A stretch of DNA of 64,000 nt from positions 36,768,974 to 36,832,973 of the forward strand of contig OX328105.1 of assembly GCA_946811185.2 (NCBI GenBank). The letters run 5' to 3'. This document shows positions 7,292 to 21,176 of this stretch, one piece after another (position 1 is the stretch's first letter; every line of letters starts with the position of its first letter). A program made the position numbers and the translations under genes. A model generated the notes under the pieces. It was not told the DNA's origin. It did no database searches and saw only the letters and a list, made by a program, of their open reading frames with translations. The DNA is from Hippopus hippopus (lineage: Eukaryota; Mollusca; Bivalvia; Cardiida; Cardiidae).

Positions 7292-8550
7292 GGTGGTATT
7301 TCATTTACCAGTACTTTGCACATTATTCCAAACCAATGGCTGCTTTCCTACATAACTGTTGTCGGGATAAAAACATTGTGAGTGATGAGAAATTAATGAA
7401 TCTTGTCGCAATTACTGTCATCAAACCTCGGATAATAATTGCAACAGCTGGGAAATGGAACCTGTGAATCCCTAGTTTCAGGCTTCGTACGTCATCAACT
7501 GAGCAACCAAGCTGAGAATTATGCAGATGAAATATTTCTTTTGTAATTGATCGGATCTTAAAGGGAGCCATGTTAAAGAAAATGAAAGTTATGAGCCCGA
7601 TCTGACGACTTCAACATAATTTGAGTTATATCGCAAGCACCTACTTATGCTTTATTGGAGTTTTATTACCTGTACTTTGCTTTTAACCTTTCCCAAACCA
7701 CTGTTTGCTTTCAAACGTAGATCATTTGAAACATTGTTCAACGATGAGAGAAGAATGAATCTTGTCGCCATGAACTTAAACAATCCTGAAAAAGAAAATT
7801 AGAATAGCCGGGGAATCGAACTATACAACCTTTGGTTTTATGTCTGGAACATTACTTTGCTGCTGCTTTTAGTGATGTTGGCTGAGAGAGACAGAGAGAT
7901 AGAGAGAGAGAGAGAGAGGATTTGATTTTGAAATATTTACTTTATTTCTGGAGGGTTGTAATTTGCGTGAAGAAATTGTAACATATTGTAAAGAAATATG
8001 ATGTACAGTTATCTTGTGAATTGAAGGGGGGGAAAAATGTGAGCGATGAGAAATGAATGAATCTTGTCGCAATGGCTGTCGTCAAACCTCGGATAAAAAT
8101 TGCAACAGCTGGGGTATCGAACCTGTGAAGCCCTAGTTTCGGACCTCGTACGTCAACAACTGAGCAATTAAGCAGAGAATTATGCTGATGAAGTTTTCTT
8201 TTGTAACTGATCAGATCTTAAAGGGAGCCACATTAACGAAAATGAAAGTTATGAGCCCGATCTGACGACTTCAACATAATTTGAGTTATATCGCAAGCAC
8301 CTACTTATGCGTTATTGGAGTTTCTTTTCACCGGTATCTTGCTTTTAACCTTTCCCAAACCACTGTTTGCTTTCAAACGTAGATAATTTGAAACATTGTT
8401 GAACGATGAGAGAAGAATGAATCCTGTCGCAATGAATTTAATCCTGAAAAAGGAAATAAGATAAACCGGGGAATCGAACTATAGAACCTTGGGTTTTAAG
8501 TCTGGAACATTACTTTGCCGTTGCTTTTAGTGATATGTTTGCTGAGAGCA

Positions 8551-8587
<37 letters not shown>

Positions 8588-9214
8588 GAAAGGATTTGAT
8601 TTTGAAATGTTTACTTTATTTCTGGAGGGTTGTTATGTGCATGAAGAAAATGTAACATTTTGGAAAGAAAAATGATATACAGTTATGTTGTGAATTGAAG
8701 GGGGAAAAATGTGAGCGACGAGAAATGAATGAATCTTGTCGCAATTACTGTCATCAAACCGCGGATAAAAATTACAAAAGCTGGGGAATCGAACCTGTGA
8801 ACCCTAGTTTCAGGCTTCGCACGTCATCAACTGAGCAACCAAGCTAAGAATTATGCTGATGAAGTTTTCTTTTGTAATTGATCAGATCTTAAAGGGAGCC
8901 ATGTTAAAGAAAATGAAAGTTATGAGCCCGATCTGACAACTTCAACATACTTTGAGTTATATCGCAAGCACCTACTTATGCTTTATTGGAGTTTCTTTTA
9001 CCTGTACTTTGCTTTTAACCTTTCCCAAACCACTGTTTGCTTTCAAACGTAGATCATTTGAAACATTGTTCAACGATGAGAGAAGAATGAATCCTATCGC
9101 AATGAACTTAAACAATCCTGAAAAAGAAAATTAGAACAGCCGGGGAATCGAACTATACAACCTTGGGTTTTAAGTCTGGAACATTACTTTGCAGTTGCTT
9201 TTAGTGATGTTGGC
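7290..9214 (-). repeat. Triplicated SINE-pair cassettes, unit 2
   Basis: Same three-cassette structure as unit 1. First cassette keeps the GGTTCCATTTCC form of the B-box word (minus strand) and gatcggatc. The second AG tract has an added acag interruption (gagagacagagag). Confidence 0.85.
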
Positions 9215-9254
<40 letters not shown>

Positions 9255-9889
9255 TTAGACAGAGAGAGTATTTGATTTTGAAATGTTTACTTTATTCCTG
9301 GAGGGTTGTGATGTGCGAAAAGAAATCGTAACATTTTGTAAAGAAAAATGATGTACAGTTGTGTTGTGAATTGAAGGAAAAAAGCCTATTTTGAAGGAGG
9401 CAAGCATATCTCATGTTTAGGAATCCTTGACACAATTTGATTTTGTGAAGATGTGGTGAAAAGCAAAGAAGTATGTTGCTGAAGCCTACTTTTGAAGTTG
9501 ATCGATTCTTAGGGGGGACATTGATAAGGTAAACGAAAAATATGTTTATGGGTCATGTTTGCAAGACCTTGGAGAGGAAGATCTTGCTATAATGGGAGAA
9601 AATACTGGTGTCATATCCCCAAGCCTGTCCCCACATTATGGATACACTGGAAATGATAAGTGTGGATTTGATTGTTGTTTACTGATTTATTTGGAAAGAT
9701 TCAAAACTTAAATATAAAAAAATTGGGAAAACTGTGGACAAGCAATTGGAAATACTGTGGACTAGCTGGAAATCGAGTAAAGAAATGGAATGATTTGAAT
9801 GTAGGACAAAGATGTTTTCCTGAGTGTTGAAAAGTGAACTAAAATAGTATTGAGCAAAACTGTTTAAGTTTACAGCAGTTGTGAAGCTA

Positions 9890-10182
9890 TTTAATAATTG
9901 CTTGGATGATGATGATGATTAGGTTGGTAGTGCTACTGTAGATGTTGTAGCGGAGCAAGATTTCTTTGTTAGCCAAAGCTCTTGTAACAGTCTTTCCAAA
10001 CCACTGGCTGGTTTTCAAAATAACTTTAGTCGATAGAATGATCGGTATTAAGCAAAGAATAAATCCTGCAACAACGAATATCATCGAACCTCGGACAGAA
10101 ATTGGTACAGCTTGGGGACCGAACCTGCGACCGTATAGGCTTTTAGCCATGTACTTTACCAACCAAGCTACTGGGCAAGGCA
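9890..10182 (-). repeat. Gamma SINE, unit 2
   Basis: A box TAGCTTGGTTGG and B box GGTTCGGTCCC kept. Followed by an AG tract at about 10187-10230. Confidence 0.72.
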
Positions 10183-10184
10183 AT

Positions 10185-10233
<49 letters not shown>

Positions 10234-10512
10234 AGTGTATTTGATTATGACACGTTTACTTTAATCCTGAAGGGTTTTTATGTGCGAGAAGAAATTAAAA
10301 CATTTTGCAAAGACAAATGATGTACAGTTGTGGATTGAAGGAAAAATAATATAAGCTTTTGGAAGGGGATAACTTTCTTTTACCAGTTCTTCGCACAATA
10401 TTATTCCCATTGGCACTGGCTGCATTCCTCACATAACCTCGTCGAAAGAATTATGAGGGCTGAGATAAGAATAAACCCTGTCGCAGTAACTGTCATCAAT
10501 TACATAGAGCAT

Positions 10513-12529
10513 ATTCTCAGTCTAAGAGATTGTATCCTCAGTCCGTAGGTTTTACTTTCACATCGGGAGAAATATTTTCAGTCTGTATTTATTTATTCCT
10601 GGAGGGTTATGAGCGAGAAGACATTGTAACTTTTTGTAAAGAACAATGATGGAAAAAGTAAAATGTGTGAACACTATAGATTTTAATGGCCATGTGTTTA
10701 GAAATGTGCAGAAGTTAATTTTAAGGGACTCGATATTTTCTGGACAGTTTTGGATTCAATAAAAAAAGTTATAAGCTATTTGGGAGGAGATGAGTACTTT
10801 CTTTTACCAGTACTTTGCACAATATTGTTCCCATTGGCACTTGCTGCTTTCTTTTTATGACTTCGTCAGAAGGATTATCAGCGCCGAGATAAGAAGAAAC
10901 CCTGTCGCAATAACTGTCATCAATTCCATAAAACATATTCACAGTCTTGGAGATTGTATCCTCAGTCCGCAGGTTGTACTTTCAAATGGGGAGAAATACA
11001 TTTAGTGCGTAATACTGGTCCATTAGTCCTTACCATCGTCTTTAGTCTCATTTGACCCAATCTCAGTATGTACCCTGAATTCGTGAGATAAACCCTTAGG
11101 CCATGAGCTGAGTCAACAAACGCTTGAGATTCAACCAGTTCCTTATTTCTTTACTTCATTAGGCTGCACTCTTAGTCAATGAGATAAACCTTACCTGTGG
11201 AAATTATTCGATATGATTAACCACTTTTTGGTCCGTTGTATTTGTCTTTCTGTAAGATGTATCGTCGGTCTGTCAAATGTAAATGAAAGTCCAGACACTT
11301 GTTTTTACTTTGAATTAAACCAAATGCCGTACGTTAGCCCCTTCAGTCTGTTTGATTTACCTTTAGTCCAAGAGATGTACCTTCAGTCCGAGAAATATGT
11401 CTTCGTTTTGTTTGAGTCTTACACCTTCATCTTCGAGCTCTACATCGCTTGAAATTGCTTTTAAATAGGTCCTGAAACTGTATTTCCACCTTCCTGTGAC
11501 TGCGCGAGTTCCTAAGCCTGTACCCACAGTCGGCGACTTCATACCCCCAGCGCCTAAAACCAACCCTCAGGCCGTTACAAACATACTGAGTCCTTGAGAT
11601 TGTATCCTCAGTTCGTGGAATGTTTCCTCAGTCTATTTCATGTCCTCTTAGACTTTGAAATCGTACCTATAGTCAGTTGAATGTACCCCCAGGCCCTGAA
11701 CCACTGGCCTCACTCAAATGGTACCATTTGCACAGTTTGCCTATACACTCTTTTCCTGAAATGTACCCTAAATCTGTTAGCTGTAAGTTCAGAGAGTATC
11801 CTTAATGTAACTTTTCTTCCAGTCTTATAACATTAGTCAGCGCGTTGAGCCCAAAATTAGCAATAAAAACCCCAAGTCTATGAGATGCACCTCAGTCACT
11901 CGAATACACCATAAGGCCCTAAAGCTGTGTTCTATCTTAAAATTTACCCGTTTTCAATTAGACTTTATCCCTTGCCCACTTGATGTGCCTACAGTTCGAA
12001 GATATGTCCTTTGTCCATTGGTTATTGCAATAGCCCGTTTCATGTTCTCTTAGGAATTGAGATGGTAGCCTTAGTGAGTGAGATGTATCATCAAGCTATA
12101 AACCTGTGTCGTTTCAGAGATTTTAGTTCCAACCTGTTAGCCTGACCCGCCAGTCGGTAAGATGTTCTTTTAGTTCCTTCTACTTTCTCTCAGGCGGTGA
12201 AATACATTCTCAGTTCGATGTTCCCTCAAACCTTGAAACAGTGTCCCTTCTATTATTTCAACCCAATGCCGTATGCCTGTATCTGTGGTAGGCTATATAT
12301 TCTCTCAGTTCCACACAGATATACCCTCAGTATTTACAACTATGCCCTTTCTCCTATTTTAGCTCCAGGCGATTAGCTTGTTCTATCTGCTTCCTTCATA
12401 TTTCAACCCAACTTAATTGAATGTACCCTCAGATGACGAACCCATGCCTGCACTGTTGTTTCACCGATAACTCTTTGGCCTCTACTTCTTCTTCATGATC
12501 TTAACCCTCAGTCTAAACGGTCTGAAATA
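10513..12529. repeat. Decayed ~21-bp minisatellite, unit 2
   Basis: Same order of motif variants as unit 1. Private changes are few (gatatgtcc near 12001, attttagttcc near 12120). Confidence 0.75.
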
Positions 12530-12554
12530 ATGTATTCAACCTCATTTCACTGTC

Positions 12555-13175
12555 ATCTCTCTCTCTCTTCTTCATTTCTCTCTCTTTTTCATTTCTCTCT
12601 CTCTCTCTCTCGCTCTCGCTATTTCTGTCTCTCTATTTCTGTCTCTCTTCACCTCTCTCTCTCAATCTCATTCTGTCTGTCTATCTCTTTCCTTCTCTGT
12701 CTTTCTCTCTTTGTCTCTTACTCTCTATCTACTCCTTTCTGAACTCTTTGTCTTACTCTCTGCTCCTCATTCTTATCTTCTCTCTACACTCTTTTCTACT
12801 GTCAGTCTCCCGCTGTCTCTCTCTCTCTCTCGCTGTCGCTCTCTATCTATCTCTCTCTCTTTCTTTCTCGCTTTCTGTCTTTCTCTCGCTCTCTATTTCT
12901 CTCTCTATCCCTCCCATTTCTCTTCCTCCTCTTCTTATATTTCTCCTCTTTCTATCTGTATCTCGCTGCCTCCTTTCACACAGTTTCTCTATCTCTGTTT
13001 TTCTCTCTCTTTCGCTATTCCACCATCTTCTGTCTCATTGTCTATCGTTCATTATTCTCTCACGTTCTCTCTGTCTGTCTTTCTGTCTCCCTTTATTCCT
13101 TTTTCCTTCCTGCAGACTTCTGTCTCTGTCCCTCTATCCATCTCTTTCGCCTTCAGTCCCTCTCTCTCTCTTTTG
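12555..13175. repeat. Polypyrimidine block, unit 2 (621 bp)
   Basis: Same length as in unit 1 and apparently identical by eye. Confidence 0.93.
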
Positions 13176-13641
13176 GCTGACTTGATATTGCATCTTTGGT
13201 CTCCTTGTTGTGTTTCTCACGTTTATAAGACGGTATTCTCGGACTATGATGTTTATCCTTTTCCTCCAAAAATGTACTTCCTACAATAAATTTTGCTTCC
13301 TTTCCTTCATATCTTCCTCAGGCTGTATGATTGATGGTTTCTCAGTTGATATGATGCTCCCTCAGACCGTAATTTTGATTGTTATCTGCTTTTAAATACA
13401 TGTAGATTAAGAACTATGTAGAATTGTCCATTAGATCTTTTAGTATGAAATGTTAATGGTGTAACTGGCACAATTGAGACATCCTGGCAAGATCTTACAA
13501 AATTATGTAATCACCCTGTGCATGTTTTACCTTAAGAATGCCAAAAAAGCCAAGGTTCCCACTTTATGATCAGAAGCAACTTGTTGATTGAAAATAATAC
13601 ATAAACATTCACGTAAGATTCTCCATATCATATTTATGCAG

Positions 13642-13955
13642 TATTGATTCATTGATTGATTGCAGAGTGTTAAACGCCGTTTACAACATTATTTCAGTTT
13701 ATATAGCGGCGGCCAGTGCACTTATGTATTCTTTCCTGTAATTTCTTTTACCAGTATTACGCACAATATTCTTTCCAAGCCACTGGCTGCTTTCCCACAT
13801 GACAATCGTGGAAACAATGGTCAACGTTGAGAGTGGAATGAATCGTATCGCATGGAATATCAGCAATCCTCGGAAAATAATTGGCCGAACCGGGAATGAA
13901 ACCAGCGACCCCCCTGTTCTCAAGTCCTGTATGCTACCGACTGAGCTACCGAGGC
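13642..13955 (-). mobile_element. Delta SINE at unit 2/3 junction
   Basis: Same element as at 6691-7004, with cacatgac and the six-C run. A box TAGCTCAGTCGG intact. Confidence 0.78.
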
Positions 13956-14196
13956 TCGGCAATTATGCAGTAACTCCACTCCGTATAATCACAAGGTCAA
14001 TTGAGCAACTCGGGGGCATGACAGTTTTTTGATATTGTTTGTTTGTATGGTGTTTCTCGTAGTTTCAGCATATTTCTGTCATATCACGGAGGCCAGTGCA
14101 TCTACCATTGCCTTCCTTTGAGTCTTTATCCAGTGTTCCGCACAATATTATATCCACTGGCTTCTTTCTCACATACTCAACGTCATAAACATCGAT

Positions 14197-14238
<42 letters not shown>

Positions 14239-14240
<2 letters not shown>

Positions 14241-15497
14241 GGTGGTATTTCATTTACCAGTACTTTGCACATTATTCCAAACCAATGGCTGCTTTCCTAC
14301 ATAACTGTTGTCGGGATAAAAACATTGTGAGTGATGAGAAATTAATGAATCTTGTCGCAGTTACTGTCATCAAACCTCGGATAATAATTGCAACAGCTGG
14401 GAAATGGAACCTGTGAATCCCTAGTTTCAGGCTTCGTACGTCATCAACTGAGCAACCAAGCTGAGAATTATGCAGATGAAATATTTCTTTTGTAATTGAT
14501 CGGATCTTAAAGGGAGCCATGTTAAAGAAAATGAAAGTTATGAGCCCGATCTGACGACTTGAACATAATTTGAGTTATATCGCAAGCACCTACTTATGCT
14601 TTATTGGAGTTTTATTACCTGTACTTTGCTTTTAACCTTTCCCAAACCACTGTTTGCTTTCAAACGTAGATCATTTGAAACATTGTTCAACGATGAGAGA
14701 AGAATGAATCTTGTCGCCATGAACTTAAACAATCCTGAAAAAGAAAATTAGAATAGCCGGGGAATCGAACTATACAACCTTTGGTTTTATGTCTGGAACA
14801 TTACTTTGCTGCTGCTTTTAGTGATGTTGGCTGAGAGAGACAGAGAGATAGAGAGAGAGAGAGAGGATTTGATTTTGAAATATTTACTTTATTTCTGGAG
14901 GGTTGTAATTTGCGTGAAGAAATTGTAACATATTGTAAAGAAATATGATGTACAGTTATCTTGTGAATTGAAGGGGGGGAAAAATGTGAGCGATGAGAAA
15001 TGAATGAATCTTGTCGCAATGGCTGTCGTCAAACCTCGGATAAAAATTGCAACAGCTGGGGTATCGAACCTGTGAAGCCCTAGTTTCGGACCTCGTACGT
15101 CAACAACTGAGCAATTAAGCAGAGAATTATGCTGATGAAGTTTTCTTTTGTAACTGATCAGATCTTAAAGGGAGCCACATTAACGAAAATGAAAGTTATG
15201 AGCCCGATCTGACGACTTCAACATAATTTGAGTTATATCGCAAGCACCTACTTATGCGTTATTGGAGTTTCTTTTCACCGGTATCTTGCTTTTAACCTTT
15301 CCCAAACCACTGTTTGCTTTCAAACGTAGATAATTTGAAACATTGTTGAACGATGAGAGAAGAATGAATCCTGTCGCAATGAATTTAATCCTGAAAAAGG
15401 AAATAAGATAAACCTGGGAATCGAACTATAGAACCTTGGGTTTTAAGTCTGGAACATTAATTTGCCGTTGCTTTTAGTGATATGTTTGCTGAGAGCA

Positions 15498-15532
<35 letters not shown>

Positions 15533-16159
15533 GAAAGGATTTGATTTTGAAATGTTTACTTTATTTCTGGAGGGTTGTTATGTGCATGAAGAAAATGTAA
15601 CATTTTGGAAAGAAAAATGATATACAGTTATGTTGTGAATTGAAGGGGGAAAAATGTGAGCGACGAGAAATGAATGAATCTTGTCGCAATTACTGTCATC
15701 AAACCGCGGATAAAAATTACAAAAGCTGGGGAATCGAACCTGTGAACCCTAGTTTCAGGCTTCGCACGTCATCAACTGAGCAACCAAGCTAAGAATTATG
15801 CTGATGAAGTTTTCTTTTGTAATTGATCAGATCTTAAAGGGAGCCATGTTAAAGAAAATGAAAGTTATGAGCCCGATCTGACAACTTGAACATACTTTGA
15901 GTTATATCGCAAGCACCTACTTATGCTTTATTGGAGTTTCTTTTACCTGTACTTTGCTTTTAACCTTTCCCAAACCACTGTTTGCTTTCAAACGTAGATC
16001 ATTTGAAACATTGTTCAACGATGAGAGAAGAATGAATCCTATCGCAATGAACTTAAACAATCCTGAAAAAGAAAATTAGAACAGCCGGGGAATCGAACTA
16101 TACAACCTTGGGTTTTAAGTCTGGAACATTACTTTGCAGTTGCTTTTAGTGATGTTGGC

Positions 16160-16160
<1 letters not shown>
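14239..16160 (-). repeat. Triplicated SINE-pair cassettes, unit 3
   Basis: First cassette as in units 1 and 2 (gatcggatc). In the second beta copy ccggggaatcg is changed to cctgggaatcg, just outside the B-box word. Confidence 0.85.
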
Positions 16161-16192
<32 letters not shown>

Positions 16193-16848
16193 GACAGAGA
16201 AAGACAGAGAGAGTTAGACAGAGAGAGTATTTGATTTTGAAATGTTTACTTTATTCCTGGAGGGTTGTGATGTGCGAAAAGAAATCGTAACATTTTGTAA
16301 AGAAAAATGATGTACAGTTGTGTTGTGAATTGAAGGAAAAAAGCCTATTTTGAAGGAGGCAAGCATATCTCATGTTTAGGAATCCTTGACACAATTTGAT
16401 TTTGTGAAGATGTGGTGAAAAGCAAAGAAGTATGTTGCTGAAGCCTACTTTTGAAGTTGATCGATTCTTAGGGGGGACATTGATAAGGTAAACGAAAAAT
16501 ATGTTTATGGGTCATGTTTGCAAGACCTTGGAGAGGAAGATCTTGCTATAATGGGAGAAAATACTGGTGTCATATCCCCAAGCCTGTCCCCACATTATGG
16601 ATACACTGGAAATGATAAGTGTGGATTTGATTGTTGTTTACTGATTTATTTGGAAAGATTCAAAACTTAAATATAAAAAAATTGGGAAAACTGTGGACAA
16701 GGAATTGGAAATACTGTGGACTAGCTGGAAATCGAGTAAAGAAATGGAATGATTTGAATGTAGGACAAAGATGTTTTCCTGAGTGTTGAAAAGTGAACTA
16801 AAATAGTATTGAGCAAAACTGTTTAAGTTTACAGCAGTTGTGAAGCTA

Positions 16849-17141
16849 TTTAATAATTGCTTGGATGATGATGATGATTAGGTTGGTAGTGCTACTGTAG
16901 ATGTTGTAGCGGAGCAAGATTTCTTTGTTAGCCAAAGCTCTTGTAACAGTCTTTCCAAACCACTGGCTGGTTTTCAAAATAACTTTAGTCGATAGAATGA
17001 TCGGTATTAAGCAAAGAATAAATCCTGCAACAACGAATATCATCGAACCTCGGACAGAAATTGGTACAGCTTGGGGACCGAACCTGCGACCGTATAGGCT
17101 TTTAGCCATGTACTTTACCAACCAAGCTACTGGGCAAGGCA
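16849..17141 (-). repeat. Gamma SINE, unit 3
   Basis: A and B boxes as in unit 1. The neighbouring AG tract is short (about 17146-17173). Confidence 0.72.
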
Positions 17142-17144
17142 ATC

Positions 17145-17176
<32 letters not shown>

Positions 17177-17455
17177 AGTGTATTTGATTATGACATGTTT
17201 ACTTTAATCCTGAAGGGTTTTTATGTGCGAGAAGAAATTAAAACATTTTGCAAAGACAAATGATGTACAGTTGTGGATTGAAGGAAAAATAATATAAGCT
17301 TTTGGAAGGGGATAACTTTCTTTTACCAGTACTTCGCACAATATTATTCCCATTGGCACTGGCTGCATTCCTCACATAACCTCGTCGAAAGAATTATGAG
17401 GGCTGAGATAAGAATAAACCCTGTCGCAGTAACTGTCATCAATTACATAGAGCAT

Positions 17456-19472
17456 ATTCTCAGTCTAAGAGATTGTATCCTCAGTCCGTAGGTTTTACTT
17501 TCACATCGGGAGAAATATTTTCAGTCTGTATTTATTTATTCCTGGAGGGTTATGAGCGAGAAGACATTGTAACTTTTTGTAAAGAACAATGATGGAAAAA
17601 GTAAAATGTGTGAACACTATAGATTTTAATGGCCATGTGTTTAGAAATGTGCAGAAGTTAATTTTAAGGGACTCGATATTTTCTGGACAGTTTTGGATTC
17701 AATAAAAAAAGTTATAAGCTATTTGGGAGGAGATGAGTACTTTCTTTTACCAGTACTTTGCACAATATTGTTCCCATTGGCACTTGCTGCTTTCTTTTTA
17801 TGACTTCGTCAGAAGGATTATCAGCGCCGAGATAAGAAGAAACCCTGTCGCAATAACTGTCATCAATTCCATAAAACATATTCACAGTCTTGGAGATTGT
17901 ATCCTCAGTCCGCAGGTTGTACTTTCAAATGGGGAGAAATACATTTAGTGCGTAATACTGGTCCATTAGTCCTTACCATCGTCTTTAGTCTCATTTGACC
18001 CAATCTCAGTATGTACCCTGAATTCGTGAGATAAACCCTTAGGCCATGAGCTGAGTCAACAAACGCTTGAGATTCAACCAGTTCCTTATTTCTTTACTTC
18101 ATTAGGCTGCACTCTTAGTCAATGAGATAAACCTTACCTGTGGAAATTATTCGATATGATTAACCACTTTTTGGTCCGTTGTATTTGTCTTTCTGTAAGA
18201 TGTATCGTCGGTCTGTCAAATGTAAATGAAAGTCCAGACACTTGTTTTTACTTTGAATTAAACCAAATGCCGTACGTTAGCCCCTTCAGTCTGTTTGATT
18301 TACCTTTAGTCCAAGAGATGTACCTTCAGTCCGAGAAATATGTCTTCGTTTTGTTTGAGTCTTACACCTTCATCTTCGAGCTCTACATCGCTTGAAATTG
18401 CTTTTAAATAGGTCCTGAAACTGTATTTCCACCTTCCTGTGACTGCGCGAGTTCCTAAGCCTGTACCCACAGTCGGCGACTTCATACCCCCAGCGCCTAA
18501 AACCAACCCTCAGGCCGTTACAAACATACTGAGTCCTTGAGATTGTATCCTCAGTTCGTGGAATGTTTCCTCAGTCTATTTCATGTCCTCTTAGACTTTG
18601 AAATCGTACCTATAGTCAGTTGAATGTACCCCCAGGCCCTGAACCACTGGCCTCACTCAAATGGTACCATTTGCACAGTTTGCCTATACACTCTTTTCCT
18701 GAAATGTACCCTAAATCTGTTAGCTGTAAGTTCAGAGAGTATCCTTAATGTAACTTTTCTTCCAGTCTTATAACATTAGTCAGCGCGTTGAGCCCAAAAT
18801 TAGCAATAAAAACCCCAAGTCTATGAGATGCACCTCAGTCACTCGAATACACCATAAGGCCCTAAAGCTGTGTTCTATCTTAAAATTTACCCGTTTTCAA
18901 TTAGACTTTATCCCTTGCCCACTTGATGTGCCTACAGTTCGAAGATGTGTCCTTTGTCCATTGGTTATTGCAATAGCCCGTTTCATGTTCTCTTAGGAAT
19001 TGAGATGGTAGCCTTAGTGAGTGAGATGTATCATCAAGCTATAAACCTGTGTCGTTTCAGAGATTTTAGTCCCAACCTGTTAGCCTGACCCGCCAGTCGG
19101 TAAGATGTTCTTTTAGTTCCTTCTACTTTCTCTCAGGCGGTGAAATACATTCTCAGTTCGATGTTCCCTCAAACCTTGAAACAGTGTCCCTTCTATTATT
19201 TCAACCCAATGCCGTATGCCTGTATCTGTGGTAGGCTATATATTCTCTCAGTTCCACACAGATATACCCTCAGTATTTACAACTATGCCCTTTCTCCTAT
19301 TTTAGCTCCAGGCGATTAGCTTGTTCTATCTGCTTCCTTCATATTTCAACCCAACTTAATTGAATGTACCCTCAGATGACGAACCCATGCCTGCACTGTT
19401 GTTTCACCGATAACTCTTTGGCCTCTACTTCTTCTTCATGATCTTAACCCTCAGTCTAAACGGTCTGAAATA
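17456..19472. repeat. Decayed ~21-bp minisatellite, unit 3
   Basis: Same motif order as the other units, with no large indel seen. Confidence 0.75.
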
Positions 19473-19497
19473 ATGTATTCAACCTCATTTCACTGTC

Positions 19498-20112
19498 ATC
19501 TCTCTCTCTCTTCTTCATTTCTCTCTCTTTTTCATTTCTCTCTCTCTCGCTCTCGCTATTTCTGTCTCTCTATTTCTGTCTCTCTTCACCTCTCTCTCTC
19601 AATCTCATTCTGTCTGTCTATCTCTTTCCTTCTCTGTCTTTCTCTCTTTGTCTCTTACTCTCTATCTACTCCTTTCTGAACTCTTTGTCTTACTCTCTGC
19701 TCCTCATTCTTATCTTCTCTCTACACTCTTTTCTACTGTCAGTCTCCCGCTGTCTCTCTCTCTCTCTCGCTGTCGCTCTCTATCTATCTCTCTCTCTTTC
19801 TTTCTCGCTTTCTGTCTTTCTCTCGCTCTCTATTTCTCTCTCTATCCCTCCCATTTCTCTTCCTCCTCTTCTTATATTTCTCCTCTTTCTATCTGTATCT
19901 CGCTGCCTCCTTTCACACAGTTTCTCTATCTCTGTTTTTCTCTCTCTTTCGCTATTCCACCATCTTCTGTCTCATTGTCTATCGTTCATTATTCTCTCAC
20001 GTTCTCTCTGTCTGTCTTTCTGTCTCCCTTTATTCCTTTTTCCTTCCTGCAGACTTCTGTCTCTGTCCCTCTATCCATCTCTTTCGCCTTCAGTCCCTCT
20101 CTCTCTCTTTTG
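19498..20112. repeat. Polypyrimidine block, unit 3 (615 bp)
   Basis: Shortest copy: the early ct run before gctctcgc is 6 bp shorter than in units 1 and 2. Confidence 0.93.
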
Positions 20113-20578
20113 GCTGACTTGATATTGCATCTTTGGTCTCCTTGTTGTGTTTCTCACGTTTATAAGACGGTATTCTCGGACTATGATGTTTATCCTTTTC
20201 CTCCAAAAATGTACTTCCTACAATAAATTTTGCTTCCTTTCCTTCATATCTTCCTCAGGCTGTATGATTGATGGTTTCTCAGTTGATATGATGCTCCCTC
20301 AGACCGTAATTTTGATTGTTATCTGCTTTTAAATACATGTAGATTAAGAACTATGTAGAATTGTCCATTAGATCTTTTAGTATGAAATGTTAATGGTGTA
20401 ACTGGCACAATTGAGACATCCTGGCAAGATCTTACAAAATTATGTAATCACCCTGTGCATGTTTTACCTTAAGAATGCCAAAAAAGCCAAGGTTCCCACT
20501 TTATGATCAGAAGCAACTTGTTGATTGAAAATAATACATAAACATTCACGTAAGATTCTCCATATCATATTTATGCAG

Positions 20579-20891
20579 TATTGATTCATTGATTGATTGC
20601 AGAGTGTTAAACGCCGTTTACAACATTATTTCAGTTTATATAGCGGCGGCCAGTGCACTTATGTATTCTTTCCTGTAATTTCTTTTACCAGTATTACGCA
20701 CAATATTCTTTCCAAACCACTGGCTGCTTTCCCACATAACAATCGTGGAAACAATGGTCAACGTTGAGAGTGGAATGAATCGTATCGCATGGAATATCAG
20801 CAATCCTCGGAAAATAATTGGCCGAACCGGGAATGAAACCAGCGACCCCCTGTTCTCAAGTCCTGTATGCTACCGACTGAGCTACCGAGGC
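20579..20891 (-). mobile_element. Delta SINE at unit 3/4 junction
   Basis: Subtype with cacataac, ccaaaccactgg and the five-C run. A box intact. Confidence 0.78.
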
Positions 20892-21132
20892 TCGGCAATT
20901 ATGCAGTAACTCCACTCCGTATAATCACAAGGTCAATTGAGCAACTCGGGGGCATGACAGTTTTTTGATATTGTTTGTTTGTATGGTGTTTCTCGTAGTT
21001 TCAGCATATTTCTGTCATATCACGGAGGCCAGTGCATCTACCATTGCCTTCCTGTGAGTCTTTATCCAGTGTTCCGCACAATATTATATCCACTGGCTTC
21101 TTTCTCACATACTCAACGTCATAAACATCGAT

Positions 21133-21174
<42 letters not shown>

Positions 21175-21176
<2 letters not shown>

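Larger units (their letters stand above)
7002..13952. repeat. Macrosatellite unit 2 (6951 bp)
   Basis: Near-identical to unit 1 over its whole length. Most of the 50-bp length difference lies in AG tracts: the first tract is (AG)19 here against (AG)26, and the tract at 9215 is about 46 bp shorter, while the one near 10190 is slightly longer. Private substitutions include gatatgtcc near 12001 and ttttagttcc near 12122. Its right end carries the cacatgac/six-C type. No gene is recognised. Confidence 0.97.
13953..20888. repeat. Macrosatellite unit 3 (6936 bp)
   Basis: Complete unit. Left part matches units 1 and 2 (gatcggatc near 14500). The right end switches to the cacataac/five-C type seen in units 4, 5, 6 and 9, so it is mosaic relative to units 1 and 2. 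Private changes include tccttttgag-type cctttgagtc near 14115, cctgggaatcg near 15413 (others ccggggaatcg) and acaaggaattgg near 16698. No gene is recognised. Confidence 0.97.
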